Shown: piece after piece, positions 1 to 7,074 of the stretch
How positions within the stretch are numbered: position 1 is the first letter of the stretch
Layout: every line of letters begins with the position of its first letter
Source of the DNA: Candidatus Nanoanaerosalina archaeon
GTDB taxonomy: Archaea > Nanohalarchaeota > Nanosalinia > Nanosalinales > Nanoanaerosalinaceae
Assembly: GCA_022729285.1 (NCBI GenBank)
Contig: JALDAI010000021.1
Span: 1-11,387, forward strand
Direction: 5' to 3'
Length of the DNA: 11,387 bases
Program-made: the position numbers and the translations under genes
The notes under the pieces: model-generated
Told to the model about the DNA's origin: nothing
The model's input: only the letters and a program-made list of their open reading frames with translations
The model's database searches: none

Positions 1-632
1 CTTTTCATCTCTTTTTTGATCTCAAGGCCTTGTAGTTTTTTCTCAACTTCTTCTAATTCGTCCAAGCTTTTCTGTTTTTTCTTCTCATACGATTCTATCC
101 CCGATATCCTGTCAACTATTTTTCTCCTTTCCACAGGAGTTCTCTCAACTATATCGGTTACTTCTCCCTGTCTTACAAAGTGTTTGTTGGATTTTCCTAC
201 TCCTGCTAAGTCCAGTACTTCGTCTATCTTTGATCTTTTACAGTTGTTTCCTTGGAACCTGTAAGTTGAGTAGCCATTTCTGTTGATTTTCCTGCCTATA
301 ACTACTTCTTTAGAATTTTCTTCAAGAGCCGGGTTGAACCGTCCATCAGAGTTATCTAGGTAGAGCCTTACTAATGCTTCCTTGGACGGGCTTTTCTTAT
401 CGTTGCCTTTGAAGATAAGCTGGTCTAATTTCTCGGCTCTTAGCTGGGACGATCTCCGTCCCATCACAAATCTTACGGCGTCCATCACATTGGATTTACC
501 GCTTCCGTTACTCCCTACAATGGCTGTGAGTCCCGGGTAAAAAGGTATAGCTGTCTGTCTCTGAAAGGTTTTGAAACCTTTCATGTATATCTTCTTGATA
601 ACTCCTTTACTGTTTTCTTTATCGTTTTCCAT
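1..632 (-). CDS. smc: SMC chromosome-segregation ATPase, N-terminal part (runs off left edge)
   Basis: This is the first ~210 residues of a structural maintenance of chromosomes protein, a DNA-bound ATPase that compacts and segregates the chromosome. Translating the minus strand from the ATG at 632 shows the family core IKKIYMKGFKTF at residues 12-23. Walker A GSNGSGKSN follows at 40-48. An Arg-finger-like GRRSSQLRAEKLDQLIF comes next, then a Q-loop region (VRQGEVTDIV) and the RKIVDRISGIESYEKKK stretch that opens the first coiled coil. The reading stays open to base 1, so hinge, second coil and Walker B lie outside. It starts 32 nt after the aspS stop on the same strand, so cotranscription is likely. 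No Shine-Dalgarno site precedes the ATG, so the exact start is less certain than the identity. About ten residues precede the usual family start. Confidence 0.93.
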   Translation of the reverse strand, partial: MENDKENSKGVIKKIYMKGFKTFQRQTAIPFYPGLTAIVGSNGSGKSNVMDAVRFVMGRRSSQLRAEKLDQLIFKGNDKKSPSKEALVRLYLDNSDGRFNPALEENSKEVVIGRKINRNGYSTYRFQGNNCKRSKIDEVLDLAGVGKSNKHFVRQGEVTDIVERTPVERRKIVDRISGIESYEKKKQKSLDELEEVEKKLQGLEIKKEMK

Positions 633-664
633 TGTATATCATGTATGGAGAGGGTTGAACAGGT

Positions 665-1978
665 TTATGGCGACAGCCTGTTCGGATCTCTTGGGAACAT
701 AATCCCTTCTTTGATATTGTCTAACTCTAGAAGCTTTGTAACCAGTCTGTCAACTCCTAGACCGAATCCACCGTGAGGAGGGATTCCGTACTTGAAGATC
801 TGTAGGAAGAACTCGAAGTTCGACTTGTCCATTCCTTCTTCTTCCATCGCTTTGTGCAGAACATCTATCCTGTGCTCTCTCTGACCTCCGGATGAAAGCT
901 CCTGTCCTCTGTAAATAAGGTCGAACTTTCTTGAAGCCATGTCGTCTTCTTCTCTTCCTTGCATGTAGTAGAACTTTTCTCCAGGGTATCCGACAACGAA
1001 GAAGAACTCTTTTCCTTTTTCTTCGAAGTACTTTCCTAAAAGCTTTTCTCCTTTTGTATCAAGGTCTGTAGGGTCTTCCGGAACGTGGTCGTACTCTTTT
1101 TCAAGTATGTCGATCGCTTCATCGAACTTAATCCTCGGGAAGTCGTAATCTGGCTCTTTCAGCTCGATTCCTAGGTCTTCCAACTCTCTTGAAGCGTTTT
1201 CTTTCAAATAACCGATTAAATGTTTAAGCCCTTTCTCTAGGTGGTCCATCACATCGTTCTGGTCCTCTATAAACGCCATTTCAACGTCCCACTGTGTAAA
1301 CTCTGAAACGTGTCTTGATGTACCGAACTTTTCAGCTCTGAATGAAGGACCTATCTCAAAAACTTTGTCGAAGCCTGCTGCCATAAGCATCTGTTTGTAA
1401 AGCTGTGGAGACTGTCTTAGGAATGCCTCTTCTTGGTAGTATATCACAGGGAACAGTGTTGCTCCTCCTTCAGCTCCTCCTTTAGAAATAATCGGGGTAT
1501 GTATTTCAACGAACTCTTCGCTCTCAAAGTAGTCTCTAAGACCTGAAACCACTTTGCTCCTGAATGAAAATATGTCGAACTCTTCTTTCTTCCTTAAATC
1601 GATGAAACGTTCGTCCAGCCTTGTTGAAAGGTCTGAATCAACTGAACCTGATACTTCTAACGGTAGAGGAGTTTCTGCCTCGCTTAAAACAACCATCTCA
1701 TCAGGTTTGACTTCTCGGCCTCCTGGTGCTTGTCCGTTCTCCTCAACTGAACCGGTTATCTCTACTACGGACTCTTTACCAAGGTTTTTAACCTCTTTGA
1801 AGAGCTCTTCCCCACATTCGTCTTCTTTAAATGTGGCCTGTATCTTGCCCTTCCTGTCTCTAATTACAATAAAAACAAGTTTACCAATATCTCTTATCTC
1901 GTGAACCCACCCGGAAACTTTTACTTTGTCGTCACCGGACTTCACGTCTGTGCTGTAAGTTCTGTCAATCCTCTCCAT
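665..1978 (-). CDS. aspS: Aspartyl-tRNA synthetase, archaeal type, predicted non-discriminating
   Basis: Class II aminoacyl-tRNA synthetase that attaches aspartate to tRNA in the cytoplasm. At 437 residues it has the archaeal/eukaryotic length and lacks the bacterial GAD insertion. The N-terminal OB-fold anticodon-binding domain covers about residues 17-100. The catalytic domain follows, with ETPLPLE near 102, HTPIISKGG near 160, motif 2 FRAE at 213-216 followed by SRH, and motif 3 GFGLGVDRL at 404-412. Residue 26 is His (GWVHE) and residue 85 is Pro. From what I know of the Thermococcus kodakarensis enzyme, Trp26 and Lys85 go with specificity for tRNA-Asp, and His/Pro with a non-discriminating enzyme that also makes Asp-tRNA-Asn for GatCAB. 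The ATG start is supported by GAGGT at 1987-1991, 8 nt upstream. It lies between rnhB and smc on the same strand. Confidence 0.96.
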   Translation of the reverse strand: MERIDRTYSTDVKSGDDKVKVSGWVHEIRDIGKLVFIVIRDRKGKIQATFKEDECGEELFKEVKNLGKESVVEITGSVEENGQAPGGREVKPDEMVVLSEAETPLPLEVSGSVDSDLSTRLDERFIDLRKKEEFDIFSFRSKVVSGLRDYFESEEFVEIHTPIISKGGAEGGATLFPVIYYQEEAFLRQSPQLYKQMLMAAGFDKVFEIGPSFRAEKFGTSRHVSEFTQWDVEMAFIEDQNDVMDHLEKGLKHLIGYLKENASRELEDLGIELKEPDYDFPRIKFDEAIDILEKEYDHVPEDPTDLDTKGEKLLGKYFEEKGKEFFFVVGYPGEKFYYMQGREEDDMASRKFDLIYRGQELSSGGQREHRIDVLHKAMEEEGMDKSNFEFFLQIFKYGIPPHGGFGLGVDRLVTKLLELDNIKEGIMFPRDPNRLSP

Positions 1979-1986
1979 TTTACGAT

Positions 1987-2020
1987 ACCTCTACCAAAAA
2001 CTCCCGACCTATATTTAAAT
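1987..2020 (-). promoter_or_regulatory. Candidate aspS promoter (TATA-like box) and ribosome binding site
   Basis: In the 109-nt gap between rnhB and aspS, the minus strand reads ATTTAAATAT at 2020-2011, a plausible archaeal TATA box. Transcription would start about 25 nt downstream, close to 1990. The GAGGT Shine-Dalgarno core (1991-1987) would then sit at or very near the 5' end of the mRNA. This suggests aspS-smc can be transcribed apart from rnhB. The RBS is clear; the promoter is an inference from position and sequence only. Confidence 0.4.
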
Positions 2021-2031
2021 GAGTTTCTTTG

Positions 2032-2041
2032 ATAAAAAAAG
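2032..2041 (-). terminator. Possible T-tract terminator after rnhB
   Basis: Read on the minus strand, a run of seven T follows the rnhB stop by about 47 nt (CTTTTTTTAT). A small AAAAACTTTTT inverted repeat lies just before it near 2061-2070. Archaeal termination can depend on U-tracts alone. The same ten-base string also occurs upstream of two other genes in this window, so it could instead be a promoter-proximal T-tract for aspS. Confidence 0.3.
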
Positions 2042-2087
2042 GTTTTACAACTTCTAACAAAAAGTTTTTCCAATAAATAATACCTCT

Positions 2088-2753
2088 CTAAAAATCTTGG
2101 AAAGATGTCTGCGAACTTTCTCCTTTAATCCGTTTAACCGTGCTCCAGGACTCTCTAGCTTCTTCCGGCATCTTCCTGTTTTCTTCAAAGTATTTTTTCA
2201 GAAAGTTTACAGTTGGCTTGTCATGAGGATAACCCGACCCTATATCAACACCATACTTTTGTTTAAGCTCTTCTACATGGTCCTCTCTAGCGTTTTTAGC
2301 CAGTATTGAAGCTGCTGACACCACGGGATAATTTTCATCTGCGGAGTGTTCTGCAACGATTTCTATACTCTGCATCTCTTCGGGTAAAAGCTTTTTTATC
2401 TTTTTACTGAACCTTTCCCCATCCGGTTCAGGCAAATCTAGTATAGCTTTATCCGGTTTAAGCTCCTCAATTATTTTTGCGAATCCTCTGAGCTCTATGA
2501 CGTTTAAAGACATTATCTGACGCAGCTCATCTATTTTTTTAGCTGTGATCTCTTCTACAAAAAAGTTTTTACAGACTGTTTTAAGCTCTTTTTCTAACTC
2601 TCTTCTTTTACTGTCAGAAAGCTTTTTTGAATCCTTTAAACCTATTTTTGAGAATTTTTCGCTGTCTTTCTCCTCTATAACAACTCCTGCTATAAACATA
2701 GAACCGATTACCGGACCTCTCCCTGCTTCATCTATGCCACAAATAAGTTCCAA
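2088..2753 (-). CDS. rnhB: Ribonuclease HII
   Basis: Endonuclease that cuts the RNA strand of RNA/DNA hybrids, removing Okazaki primers and misincorporated ribonucleotides. The 221-residue length is normal for archaeal RNase HII. The signature GIDEAGRGPVIG is at residues 6-17 with catalytic Asp8 and Glu9. The third acidic residue is Asp106 (AILDLP) and the fourth Asp139 in SADENYPVVSAASILAK. The family GSGYPHDKPT motif follows near 172-181. The start codon is TTG (2753-2751). It is supported by GAGGT at 2764-2760, 6 nt upstream, and by residue Met1 falling just before the usual N-terminus. Upstream on the same strand, 60 nt away, is the 223-residue unknown gene; aspS follows after 109 nt. The C-terminal 15 residues are Ser/Gln-rich and look dispensable. 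Confidence 0.96.
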   Translation of the reverse strand: MELICGIDEAGRGPVIGSMFIAGVVIEEKDSEKFSKIGLKDSKKLSDSKRRELEKELKTVCKNFFVEEITAKKIDELRQIMSLNVIELRGFAKIIEELKPDKAILDLPEPDGERFSKKIKKLLPEEMQSIEIVAEHSADENYPVVSAASILAKNAREDHVEELKQKYGVDIGSGYPHDKPTVNFLKKYFEENRKMPEEARESWSTVKRIKGESSQTSFQDF

Positions 2754-2813
2754 TTTTCTACCTCGAATAACTTATTAGTGGTCCGTTAATTAATTTGTTG
2801 TCCTTTAAATGCG

Positions 2814-3485
2814 TTATCCTTCCAGAATTTCTAATTCGTTGTAGAAAAGTCTCTGGTTCTCTATATCTTCAACTTTTTCAGGTTCAGCATGGAAAAACAT
2901 TTTTTGGAAAGTTTCTCCGTTCCTTCCGGCCACCATCACCTTTTTGTCCGGATGTCTTAGTATCAGATCGTTTTCATCATACAACATCTTTTTCGCCAAA
3001 TCAAAGTCTTTAACGAACTGCCCGCTTCTATAAGGCGTTAGCAAAGGCTTATACTTCTCTAATTCTTGCGGATCAGCACCGCCTTCTTCTAATAATTTAT
3101 CGACCATATCCATCTTTTCTTTATCATAAAGCTTTATCTCGATCCTTTCAGACTTATCTTCTAAGTAGTTCTTAACAGTGGTTTCTACCGGTTTAACTCC
3201 AAAAGGGGTTGAAGGATTTTCTGCTTTTGTTCTAGCAATTTTTTTGTACTCTTTGTCCGTTACAAGAATCCCTTCGGAGTCTCCTCCTACTAACTTGTTT
3301 TCAGAAACCTCATAATTCTGTAAGAAGTATCCTCTATTCGGCTTAAAGTTCTTTAACCATCCTTTACCCTTAGTATTTAGTTTTTTATCGAAAGAATAGT
3401 CTTTAAGCGTTCCAACGAACTTGTAGTCTCCTACTTTCTTTCTCTCTTCTTCTCCTTTTATGAACTTTTTAGCCTTTTCAAGCAT
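2814..3485 (-). CDS. Uncharacterised 223-residue soluble, highly charged protein
   Basis: I do not recognise this family. The product is hydrophilic and very rich in Lys and Glu. It has no cysteine, no signal peptide and no membrane segment, so it is probably cytosolic. An N-terminal charged helix (LEKAKKFIKGEEERKK) is followed by mixed segments with NKLVGGDSEGILVT (near 62-75) and VMVAGRNGETFQKMFF near the C-terminus, which look like beta-rich elements. No catalytic motif is obvious. I chose the ATG at 3485. An in-frame TTG at 3506 would start only a few bases from a strong TATA box at 3509-3520, whose expected transcription start is near 3488. The mRNA would then be nearly leaderless. The gene is divergent from gap and lies 60 nt upstream of rnhB on the same strand, so it may be cotranscribed with rnhB. 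Confidence 0.75.
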   Translation of the reverse strand: MLEKAKKFIKGEEERKKVGDYKFVGTLKDYSFDKKLNTKGKGWLKNFKPNRGYFLQNYEVSENKLVGGDSEGILVTDKEYKKIARTKAENPSTPFGVKPVETTVKNYLEDKSERIEIKLYDKEKMDMVDKLLEEGGADPQELEKYKPLLTPYRSGQFVKDFDLAKKMLYDENDLILRHPDKKVMVAGRNGETFQKMFFHAEPEKVEDIENQRLFYNELEILEG

Positions 3486-3507
3486 AACTGTAATAGGATA
3501 AAACAAA

Positions 3508-3528
3508 CTTTATATATTTACCACTTTG
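3508..3528 (-). promoter_or_regulatory. TATA box and BRE-like element for the 223-residue gene
   Basis: The minus strand reads GTGGTAAATATATAAAG across about 3525-3509, a near-ideal archaeal TATA box (centre about 3514) with a purine-rich BRE-like flank. Transcription is expected about 25 nt downstream near 3488, only a few bases before the ATG at 3485. This spacing decides the start codon in favour of 3485. Confidence 0.6.
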
Positions 3529-3562
3529 TGATGATAAACCATCTTTTTTTGTCTAACACCTT

Positions 3563-3573
3563 TTTTTATATAC
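3563..3573 (+). promoter_or_regulatory. Candidate TATA box for gap
   Basis: TTTTTATATAC, centred near 3569, lies about 39 nt before the gap ATG. A transcription start near 3595 would leave a short leader of about 13 nt. The leader contains ACGGGGGA, a possible weak ribosome binding site. The element forms one arm of the divergent promoter region 3486-3607 shared with the 223-residue gene. Confidence 0.5.
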
Positions 3574-3607
3574 CGTTTACAACAAAAGGTTTACGGGGGA
3601 AAAAGAT

Positions 3608-4624
3608 ATGGTTAATGTAGTAGTTAATGGAATCGGAACAATCGGTAAACGAGTTGCTGAAGCGGTTAAAAAACAGGAAGATATGAATTTATACGGCATT
3701 GCTGATGTGGCTCCTAACCCTGAGTTAAGAACAGTTAAAGAAAACTTTTTGAAAGATACTAGGCTTCTGGCTTCAAATAAAGACGGAGTTGAAAACTTGG
3801 AGAAAGGAGGTCTTAATGTTGACGGAGTTCTTGAAGAAGAAATAGACGATATAGACGTTGTTGTTGACGCTACTCCTTCAGGAATAGATATGAATAATAA
3901 AGAAAACTTGTACGAACCTAACGGAGTAAAAGCAATTTTCCAGGGAGGTTCTTCTGCTGATATCGCTGACGTATCGTTCAACGCTGATTCAAACTTTGAG
4001 GACGCTGTTAACGAAGATTTTGTAAGAGTTGTTTCATGTAACACAACTTCTCTTTGTAGAACTCTTTATGAGATAGACGACAGCTTTGGTGTGAAAAAAG
4101 CAACTGTCAACCTTGTTAGAAGAGGCGGCGACCCTAAAGAGGATGGAAGAGGTCCTATAAACTCTATTGTGCCTGTGACAGATGTTCCGTCACACCACGG
4201 ACCTGATGTGCAAGCCGTTATGCCTCATATAGATATTAAAACACTTGCTGTAAAGGTTCCAACGACTCTTGCTCACGTCCACATGGTTTCATTAACTGTT
4301 GAGGACGAGGCAACCGAGGAAGATGTTATCCGAGCGTTTGACAATACTTCAAGGATAAAACTTGTTTCCGCTGATGACGGATTTTCATCTACAGCAAAGG
4401 TTTCTGAAAAGATGAGAGATATGCACAGAGACAGAAACGATATGAACGAAGTAGCTGTGTGGGAGGAAACCATCACTGTTGAAGGAGACACTATCTACTG
4501 GATCCACATGACACACCAGGAATCCATAGTTATCCCTGACAGCGTTGATGCTATAAGAGCTATGTTCGATATGGAGAAAAAAGAGGAGTCTATTAGGAAA
4601 ACTAATGAGGCTCTAGGATTATAA
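3608..4624 (+). CDS. gap: Type II (archaeal) glyceraldehyde-3-phosphate dehydrogenase
   Basis: Catalyses reversible, phosphate-dependent interconversion of glyceraldehyde-3-phosphate and 1,3-bisphosphoglycerate with NAD(P), in the cytosol. The 338-residue length matches the archaeal family (EC 1.2.1.59 class) rather than bacterial GapA. The N-terminal Rossmann fold has GIGTIGKRVAEA at residues 8-19 and VVVDATPSG near 84-92. FQGGSS follows near 111-116, and the catalytic cysteine is Cys144 in VVSCNTTSLCR. A conserved RRGGDPKEDGRGPINSIVP stretch comes next, with His residues in the PTTLAHVH region. In many archaea this enzyme works mainly toward gluconeogenesis, which fits the glycogen genes nearby; that direction is inference. 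The next gene starts 12 nt downstream behind a Shine-Dalgarno site, so the two form an operon. A divergent gene lies upstream. Confidence 0.96.
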   Translation: MVNVVVNGIGTIGKRVAEAVKKQEDMNLYGIADVAPNPELRTVKENFLKDTRLLASNKDGVENLEKGGLNVDGVLEEEIDDIDVVVDATPSGIDMNNKENLYEPNGVKAIFQGGSSADIADVSFNADSNFEDAVNEDFVRVVSCNTTSLCRTLYEIDDSFGVKKATVNLVRRGGDPKEDGRGPINSIVPVTDVPSHHGPDVQAVMPHIDIKTLAVKVPTTLAHVHMVSLTVEDEATEEDVIRAFDNTSRIKLVSADDGFSSTAKVSEKMRDMHRDRNDMNEVAVWEETITVEGDTIYWIHMTHQESIVIPDSVDAIRAMFDMEKKEESIRKTNEALGL

Positions 4625-4636
4625 GAGGTTAACAAA

Positions 4637-5866
4637 ATGGTTGAACAGAAACCTGTAACGCTTTCATTCGAGGTACACCAGCCTCATAGACTTAGAACAA
4701 ACGGTGTGAAGAAGGACGCTTCATCTCTTTATGAGAGATACTTTGACGATGGGATGAACGAGCACTTTTTCAAAGACGTGGCGGAGAACTGTTACTTCCC
4801 TGCTACTGACAGGTTATTAGCTGCTGCGGAACACTTTTTGGAGAAGGATAAACAGTTTAAAGTAAACTTTTCCATATCTTCTTCATGGATCGCTCAGGCT
4901 AAGAAGTACCATCCGGAGCTTATAGACCTGTTAAACATGTTTCCCGATGACTCGATAGACTTTATCGGTCAGGCGCATTACCACTCGCTGGCAGGGCTTT
5001 TTGACAGAAAAGATGAGTTCAGAGAACAGCTTAGAACTCATAAAAAAATAATTAAGAAGGAGTTCGGGAAGACTCCGGCGGTTATGACGAACACTGAACT
5101 GATATACCACAACGGTATAGGCGAAATCTCTGCTGAAGAAGGTTTCGAAGGAGTTTTCACTGAAGGAGCTCCTAGAATACTTGAGTGGAGGTCTCCGAAC
5201 CATATCTACACCCAGCCACATATGAAAAAAGACGAAGGCAATGCGATACTTCTTAGGAACCGTCAGCTAACTGACGACGTTGGTTACAGGTTCTCAGCAG
5301 AGTGGTGGGACGAATACCCTCTTAATGCCGGTAAGTACGCTTCATGGCTTTCTGCTGAACAGGGAGAGCTTGTGAACCTTTTCATGGATTATGAAACTTT
5401 TGGAGAGCACCACTGGGAAGGTACAGGTATACTAAGCTTCCTTTCCGATCTTCCTCACAAAGTTCTTTCTAGAGAGGATCTAAAGTTTGCTTCAGTTAGA
5501 GAAGTCACAGATTTTGAGCCTAAAGGAATCTTCGATGCTTTTGAGTTCAACACTGTTTCCTGGGCGGACCAGGAGATGGATGAAACTGCTTGGCTCGGTA
5601 ACCAGGTTCAGAGAAAGCTTTTCCAACATCTTGAAGAGTTGGAGGACAAGGTTAAGAAGGTTGGTAAAGAAAATGAAGAGTTCTTAGAAGTTTGGAGAAA
5701 GTTCCTTACTTCGGATCATCTTCACCACATTGCTACAAAGACTTACGACGACCACTCTGTCCACAACTACTTCTCATACTTTAACCATCCTTACCAGGGA
5801 TTTGCAGTTCTTTTCGACCACTTATCCGATTTCAGGATTCAGGTGGAGAAAGAGTTGAGAAGCTAA
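4637..5866 (+). CDS. GH57 family alpha-amylase / 4-alpha-glucanotransferase-like enzyme
   Basis: Predicted retaining enzyme acting on alpha-1,4-glucans. The five GH57 conserved regions can be picked out: HQPHR at residues 14-18, GQAHYHS at 111-117, TNTELIY at 152-157 with nucleophile Glu154, DYETFGEH at 251-258 with acid/base Asp251, and TSDHLHHIATK at 358-368. The 409-residue length fits the short alpha-amylase (MJ1611-like) type of GH57 enzyme rather than the longer branching enzymes or amylopullulanases. There is no signal peptide, so it probably acts on intracellular glucan. Hydrolysis, transglycosylation and a branching role cannot be told apart from sequence alone. GAGGT at 4625-4629 lies 7 nt before the ATG and 12 nt separates it from the gap stop, which indicates cotranscription with gap. 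A hairpin follows the stop immediately. Confidence 0.92.
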   Translation: MVEQKPVTLSFEVHQPHRLRTNGVKKDASSLYERYFDDGMNEHFFKDVAENCYFPATDRLLAAAEHFLEKDKQFKVNFSISSSWIAQAKKYHPELIDLLNMFPDDSIDFIGQAHYHSLAGLFDRKDEFREQLRTHKKIIKKEFGKTPAVMTNTELIYHNGIGEISAEEGFEGVFTEGAPRILEWRSPNHIYTQPHMKKDEGNAILLRNRQLTDDVGYRFSAEWWDEYPLNAGKYASWLSAEQGELVNLFMDYETFGEHHWEGTGILSFLSDLPHKVLSREDLKFASVREVTDFEPKGIFDAFEFNTVSWADQEMDETAWLGNQVQRKLFQHLEELEDKVKKVGKENEEFLEVWRKFLTSDHLHHIATKTYDDHSVHNYFSYFNHPYQGFAVLFDHLSDFRIQVEKELRS

Positions 5867-5910
5867 AAAAAGGTAGGTTAACACCTATCTTCTCTAAATT
5901 TTTTCTTATA
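5865..5910. terminator. Bidirectional hairpin terminator between convergent units
   Basis: AGGTAGGT (5871-5878), loop TAAC (5879-5882) and ACCTATCT (5883-5890) form an 8-bp stem with one G-T pair. On the plus strand it is followed by TCTCTAAATTTTTTCTT (5892-5908). On the minus strand it is followed at once by seven T (complement of A5865-A5871), which overlaps the GH57 stop codon. The hairpin with T-tracts on both sides can end both the gap-GH57 and the glycogen-synthase transcripts. A second weak A/T hairpin (TTTTCT-TAT-AGAAAA, 5901-5915) lies beside it. Confidence 0.6.
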
Positions 5911-5925
5911 GAAAATTAAAGAAAG

Positions 5926-7074
5926 TTAAGCACGGTTAAGTGCTCTGTTATAGACATTAGCTGTGTCTTCAGCAACTTTATCCCATTTGTAATGTTCTTC
6001 AACATACTCTCTAGCGTTATCCCCTAACCAGTTAGTCCAGTCAGGATCTCTAAGCGCTCTTGAAACCTGTTCAGCTATTGATTTAGGGTCTTTAGGATAT
6101 GTGTGTAGTCCGGTGTATTCGTGTACAACGGTTTCTTTCATTCCTCCTACATAGGATGCGATAGGCGGAGTATTACAAGCTGATGACTCTAAAGGCACTA
6201 GTCCGAAAGGCTCGTATACTGATGGAGCTGTTGTTGCTAAAGAGTTTTTAAGAAGGGATACAAGATCTTTCTCAGGTATAAACCCTGTGAAATGCGCTTT
6301 ATCTCCTACAAGGTTTTTAGCCATTGCTCTATACTCGTCAAGGTTTCCGCTACCTGCGAAAACAAACTTTGTGTCCGGATGTTCTCTTAAAATCTTTGGC
6401 ATAGCCTTTATCAGGTAACTAGGGCCTTTTTGAGGATACAGCCTTCCTAAAAACGTAACAATATTTTCATGCGGTAGAGCATAATCGCTCCGATCAAAGT
6501 TTTTATTACCTTCGCTAAACCTTTCTAGGTCAACTCCGTTAGGTATAAAATGCATTTTGTCGTCAGGTACGCCGTAATCATGTTTTACTTCGTTGAAAAG
6601 ATCTTTACCAACAGTAATAACTTCTGAAGCCTCATATGTTCCGTACCATTCAAGCCTCTGGATAGCTCTCTGGTACTCGCTTTTTATACCGTCTCTACCC
6701 GACTGTGTCGAGTGAACTGTAAATGTCATAGGTTTTTTAAGCGATTTTTTGATACCTGTTGCTCCTGGAACTGCCATCCAGTCGTGTGCGTGAACAAAGT
6801 CGAACTCGTCTTCTTTCTGAAGCTCTATTGCTTTCCTCTCAACTTCGAAACCGAACTGCATAGACCAGGAAAGAGTGTTAGGTGCTGCATCATTGGTAGT
6901 AACTCTATAAACATCTACTCCGTTCCTTCTCTCGTAACCCGGCGTATCTCCCTGAGTAATAACTACAGGCTCATGTCCTTGCGCCACCAAGTTTTGAGCA
7001 AGGTCTTCACAGTGGTTTGCGATCCCTCCAGCCTTTATAGGCGGATACTCCCATGTAACGAATAACGGCCTCAT
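5926..7074 (-). CDS. GT4/GlgA-like glycosyltransferase, probable glycogen (alpha-glucan) synthase
   Basis: Two-domain GT-B glycosyltransferase of 382 residues, probably transferring glucose from a nucleotide-glucose donor to an alpha-glucan. The N-terminal Rossmann domain has TWEYPPIKAGGIA (7-19; compare the KxGG glycogen-synthase motif), HAHDW at 95-99 and HSTQSGR at 121-127. A linker IPNGVD (177-182) leads to the donor-binding domain, with GRLYPQKGP at 210-218 (Arg211, Lys216) and an EX7E pair at Glu288 and Glu296. I chose the ATG at 7074. AGAGGTG at 7083-7089 is well placed before it, and the longer form from 7122 only adds 16 residues that read through the previous gene's end. The ATG overlaps the upstream TAA by one base, so translation is coupled. 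The donor (ADP- or UDP-glucose) and product (glycogen, maltose-1-phosphate or another glucoside) are not fixed by sequence. Confidence 0.88.
   Translation of the reverse strand: MRPLFVTWEYPPIKAGGIANHCEDLAQNLVAQGHEPVVITQGDTPGYERRNGVDVYRVTTNDAAPNTLSWSMQFGFEVERKAIELQKEDEFDFVHAHDWMAVPGATGIKKSLKKPMTFTVHSTQSGRDGIKSEYQRAIQRLEWYGTYEASEVITVGKDLFNEVKHDYGVPDDKMHFIPNGVDLERFSEGNKNFDRSDYALPHENIVTFLGRLYPQKGPSYLIKAMPKILREHPDTKFVFAGSGNLDEYRAMAKNLVGDKAHFTGFIPEKDLVSLLKNSLATTAPSVYEPFGLVPLESSACNTPPIASYVGGMKETVVHEYTGLHTYPKDPKSIAEQVSRALRDPDWTNWLGDNAREYVEEHYKWDKVAEDTANVYNRALNRA

Noticed and set aside
16..264. 82-residue plus-strand open frame at the left edge
   Set aside because: The minus strand here encodes the SMC head and start of the coiled coil with clear motifs, so the plus-strand frame is a shadow.
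1554..1904. 116-residue open frame on the plus strand inside aspS
   Set aside because: Antisense shadow of the AspRS N-terminal region; Ser-rich low-information sequence with no recognisable domain.
2786..2793. TTAATTAA palindrome between rnhB and the 223-residue gene
   Set aside because: Eight A/T-only bases are expected by chance in such AT-rich spacer DNA. It may be part of a weak rnhB promoter but cannot be separated from background.
3577..4044. 155-residue open frame on the minus strand across the 5' half of gap
   Set aside because: It lies wholly opposite a clear GAPDH gene. Its Ser/Thr-rich composition is typical of antisense reading of an AT-rich coding strand, and it has no RBS or promoter.
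4931..5221. 96-residue minus-strand frame inside the GH57 gene
   Set aside because: Opposite the GH57 catalytic region that contains the nucleophile motif; no independent support.
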